Source: Siniperca chuatsi
Lineage: Eukaryota; Chordata; Actinopteri; Centrarchiformes; Sinipercidae
Assembly (NCBI RefSeq): GCF_020085105.1
Contig: NC_058052.1
Span: 24,418,233-24,482,232 of the forward strand
Direction of reading: 5' to 3'
DNA: 64,000 nucleotides
Below are positions 62,235 to 64,000 of this stretch, one piece after another. A model generated the notes under the pieces. The model was not told the origin of the DNA, made no database searches, and saw only the letters and a program-made list of their open reading frames with translations. Numbering within the stretch: position 1 is the first letter of the stretch; every line of letters begins with the position of its first letter. A program made the translations under genes and the position numbers.

Positions 62235-62272
62235 TTAATAAGACCTGGTCCTGTGGAACCAGGTCTTATTAA
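62235..62272. repeat. perfect 15-bp hairpin
   Basis: The arm ttaataagacctggt (62235-62249) and its exact reverse complement (62258-62272) flank the 8-base loop cctgtgga. It lies about 1.2 kb upstream of the hoxd9b start codon. It is the most striking stem in the non-coding DNA of this window. Confidence 0.7.
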
Positions 62273-64000
62273 ATTCTCTGTTGAGAATATTTCTTATTAA
62301 ACATTACTCCAGACACACTGTAAGTGGAGGATGAAGGGCAAAATCTGAGTAAAACAATCCTTTAAACAGCATCATTGTGCTAACTTCCAAGGAGTGACAC
62401 AATAGTCAAATGAAATATTGCAAATGTTCTTGTAGACTACCTGAAACCACCTGCCTCTGGAAGTCCTGAAGTTCATCTTTGACAACCATTGCCTAAGAAT
62501 ATCCCACTATGCAACAAACAACTTTAATAGAAATATTTGAGCTGCCAACCCTGAAGATCTCTGGTCTATTTCAGCAAGCAGGGCAATTTAATGCATTTGT
62601 TATTTATTGAGCACTTTAAGCTCTGTCAACTGGTCTCAGTAATAAAATGAAGAAACACATGAATCGGCACTTATAATTTAATTTAGCTGGACCCTTGAGG
62701 ATTCAGGACAGAGAGCTGTTATTGCAGTAACTTCCTCTCGGTGGCAGTGCCATCATGACTGCTCTGGTGGTGAAGGTGGGGGTCAAGCTCAACCTGCTGT
62801 TACAGAATCTGTTTGCTGTGTAAAAGCCATGCAGGCTGACATATACATTTATATGACAGACTGTAAGAAGTAATGGAAATATATTGGCAACGTTGCCCAC
62901 AGTGCATTGCCATAAACTGATGTCAACTGTTTTAGAGGTGATCATTGAGAAAATCTTTTAGTGAAGTATTATTATCACCATTTATTTTACTATTACATTA
63001 CTATTTCTATTACTGTTACTGTTACTTTGCTATTGCTGTTTCTAGTACTGTTACCATTACTGGTAACACCTTACTTTAAGTCCACCCAGCATTTAAAAGC
63101 AGTATACAGACCTTGAATAAATGTACACACTATAATGTAGTTGTCACCAGATATATAGACATCTTAAGTGTTTATTAATGTATAATATTTGGCAACAATT
63201 ATAACTTATCCTATGAAGTTATATTTTATAGTATTACAACTGTTTTACTATATTGTCATTCATTATCTGTTTCCAGCCTCGCCCTTATGAGTGCCCACAG
63301 GAGGATTATACACAATAAAAAACTGCTTAAAACTACATTATAGTGTGTTACTAACTGTTAATTGCTGCTGCTGGCACTAATATTACTACTGCTACAAATC
63401 TTAATACAACTACTACCAATACTAAGTCTACTAATATACTACTGCTATATGCCACTTTTTCTCCTTTCAACAATAATGCTGCTGCTACAAATATTGCTAC
63501 TAACACTGCTGCTGATACTATTACCACTAACATTGCCTCTTCAACTACTATTATTACTATTTGCTCTACAATAACTACACACATGCCACTGTTACTGCTT
63601 CTACTGCTAGTTCTATTACAATGCCTACTTTCTACTTGTCAACAACGAGTACATTATCCATTTCTTTACGACTGTAAAAATTAAAAAATGAAATTAAAAC
63701 AACACAATGCTTAGCATTTATAAATAAAAAAATAATAATAAATCAGTTAAAAACATGTCTGTGTTAGTAAAAAAAAAAAAGGCTCAGCAGGTTTGTGGTC
63801 AAGTTTATTGTAGGCCATTAGGTTAAATGCCTTTAGTTCCAACCAGAAACACAATCTCTCCTTTCATCTCTTTCTTTTTATGCCACACACAAATACCAAG
63901 TCCCACTCACACACAGACTGAGTCAATGTGTGAGATAGAGAAAGAGAGAAACAGCAGACTGTCTGTGTTGCCCCAATAAAAGTCATTAGGTTGAGGAAAT

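Larger units (their letters stand above)
61241..64000. other. DNA upstream of hoxd9b to the window end
   Basis: No hoxd10-d13, evx2 or lunapark exon is visible in these 2.8 kb, though they could lie beyond the window. It contains the (GT)n array 61419-61464, a perfect hairpin at 62235-62272 and a degenerate CTA/CTG trinucleotide stretch at about 62970-63620, whose pseudo-peptides are Leu-rich low-complexity artefacts. Confidence 0.55.

Noticed and set aside
63351-63584. Leu- or Val-rich open frames on both strands that resemble membrane proteins.
   Set aside because: They come from a degenerate CTA/CTG trinucleotide stretch and have no other gene features.
1-64000. CRISPR arrays, operons or bacterial-type elements.
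   Set aside because: Split genes with GT-AG introns, a Pol III tRNA and vertebrate retrotransposons show a eukaryotic genome. The regular repeats are microsatellites without spacers.
61241-64000. mir-196 or a posterior Hox gene upstream of hoxd9b.
   Set aside because: No miR-196 seed hairpin or homeobox is visible, and mir-196 is not expected in HoxD clusters.

Overview
This window reads as teleost nuclear DNA, most likely from a percomorph (acanthomorph) fish. It has short GT-AG exons in long AT-rich non-coding stretches, very many (CA)n/(GT)n microsatellites, a Rex3-type retrotransposon and fish MITEs. It carries what I identify as the HoxDb cluster, the second HoxD copy left by the teleost genome duplication.

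Layout: every gene I can name lies on the minus strand, so transcription runs from high to low coordinates. hoxd9b (61058 to 58494, two exons) is followed by a long Hox-free interval. That interval holds a tRNA-Gln(CTG) gene (53617-53688), a candidate unrecognised spliced transcript (about 49.0 to 46.1 kb) and mir-10d (hairpin 39249-39328). Then come hoxd4b (36874 to 35438, two exons) and the mitochondrial outer-membrane import gene mtx2 (31837 to 25296, ten exons). The order hoxd9 - mir-10 - hoxd4 - mtx2, all in one orientation, matches the 3' half of vertebrate HoxD clusters with d8, d3 and d1 missing. The miRNA is the 10d form, and no hoxd3 lies between hoxd4 and mtx2. Both points argue for HoxDb over HoxDa.

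From 1 to about 25 kb, downstream of mtx2, I see no coding gene. This part holds copies of a dispersed fish repeat, two MITEs, perfect hairpins and microsatellites. A 5'-truncated, frame-broken Rex3 copy (25504-27983) with a 12-bp target-site duplication sits in the last mtx2 intron, about 50 bp from the last coding exon. From 61.2 kb to the end I see only non-coding DNA with a microsatellite and one perfect hairpin.

How the genes work together: hoxd9b and hoxd4b encode DNA-binding axial patterning factors, and mir-10d is the usual Hox4-linked regulatory RNA. mtx2 is a housekeeping bystander whose position marks the 3' border of the cluster. The hoxd4b homeodomain carries several substitutions relative to the Hox4 consensus I remember, as expected for a cluster under reduced constraint. 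All exon limits were read by eye from splice sites and protein homology. No alignment or RNA data were available.
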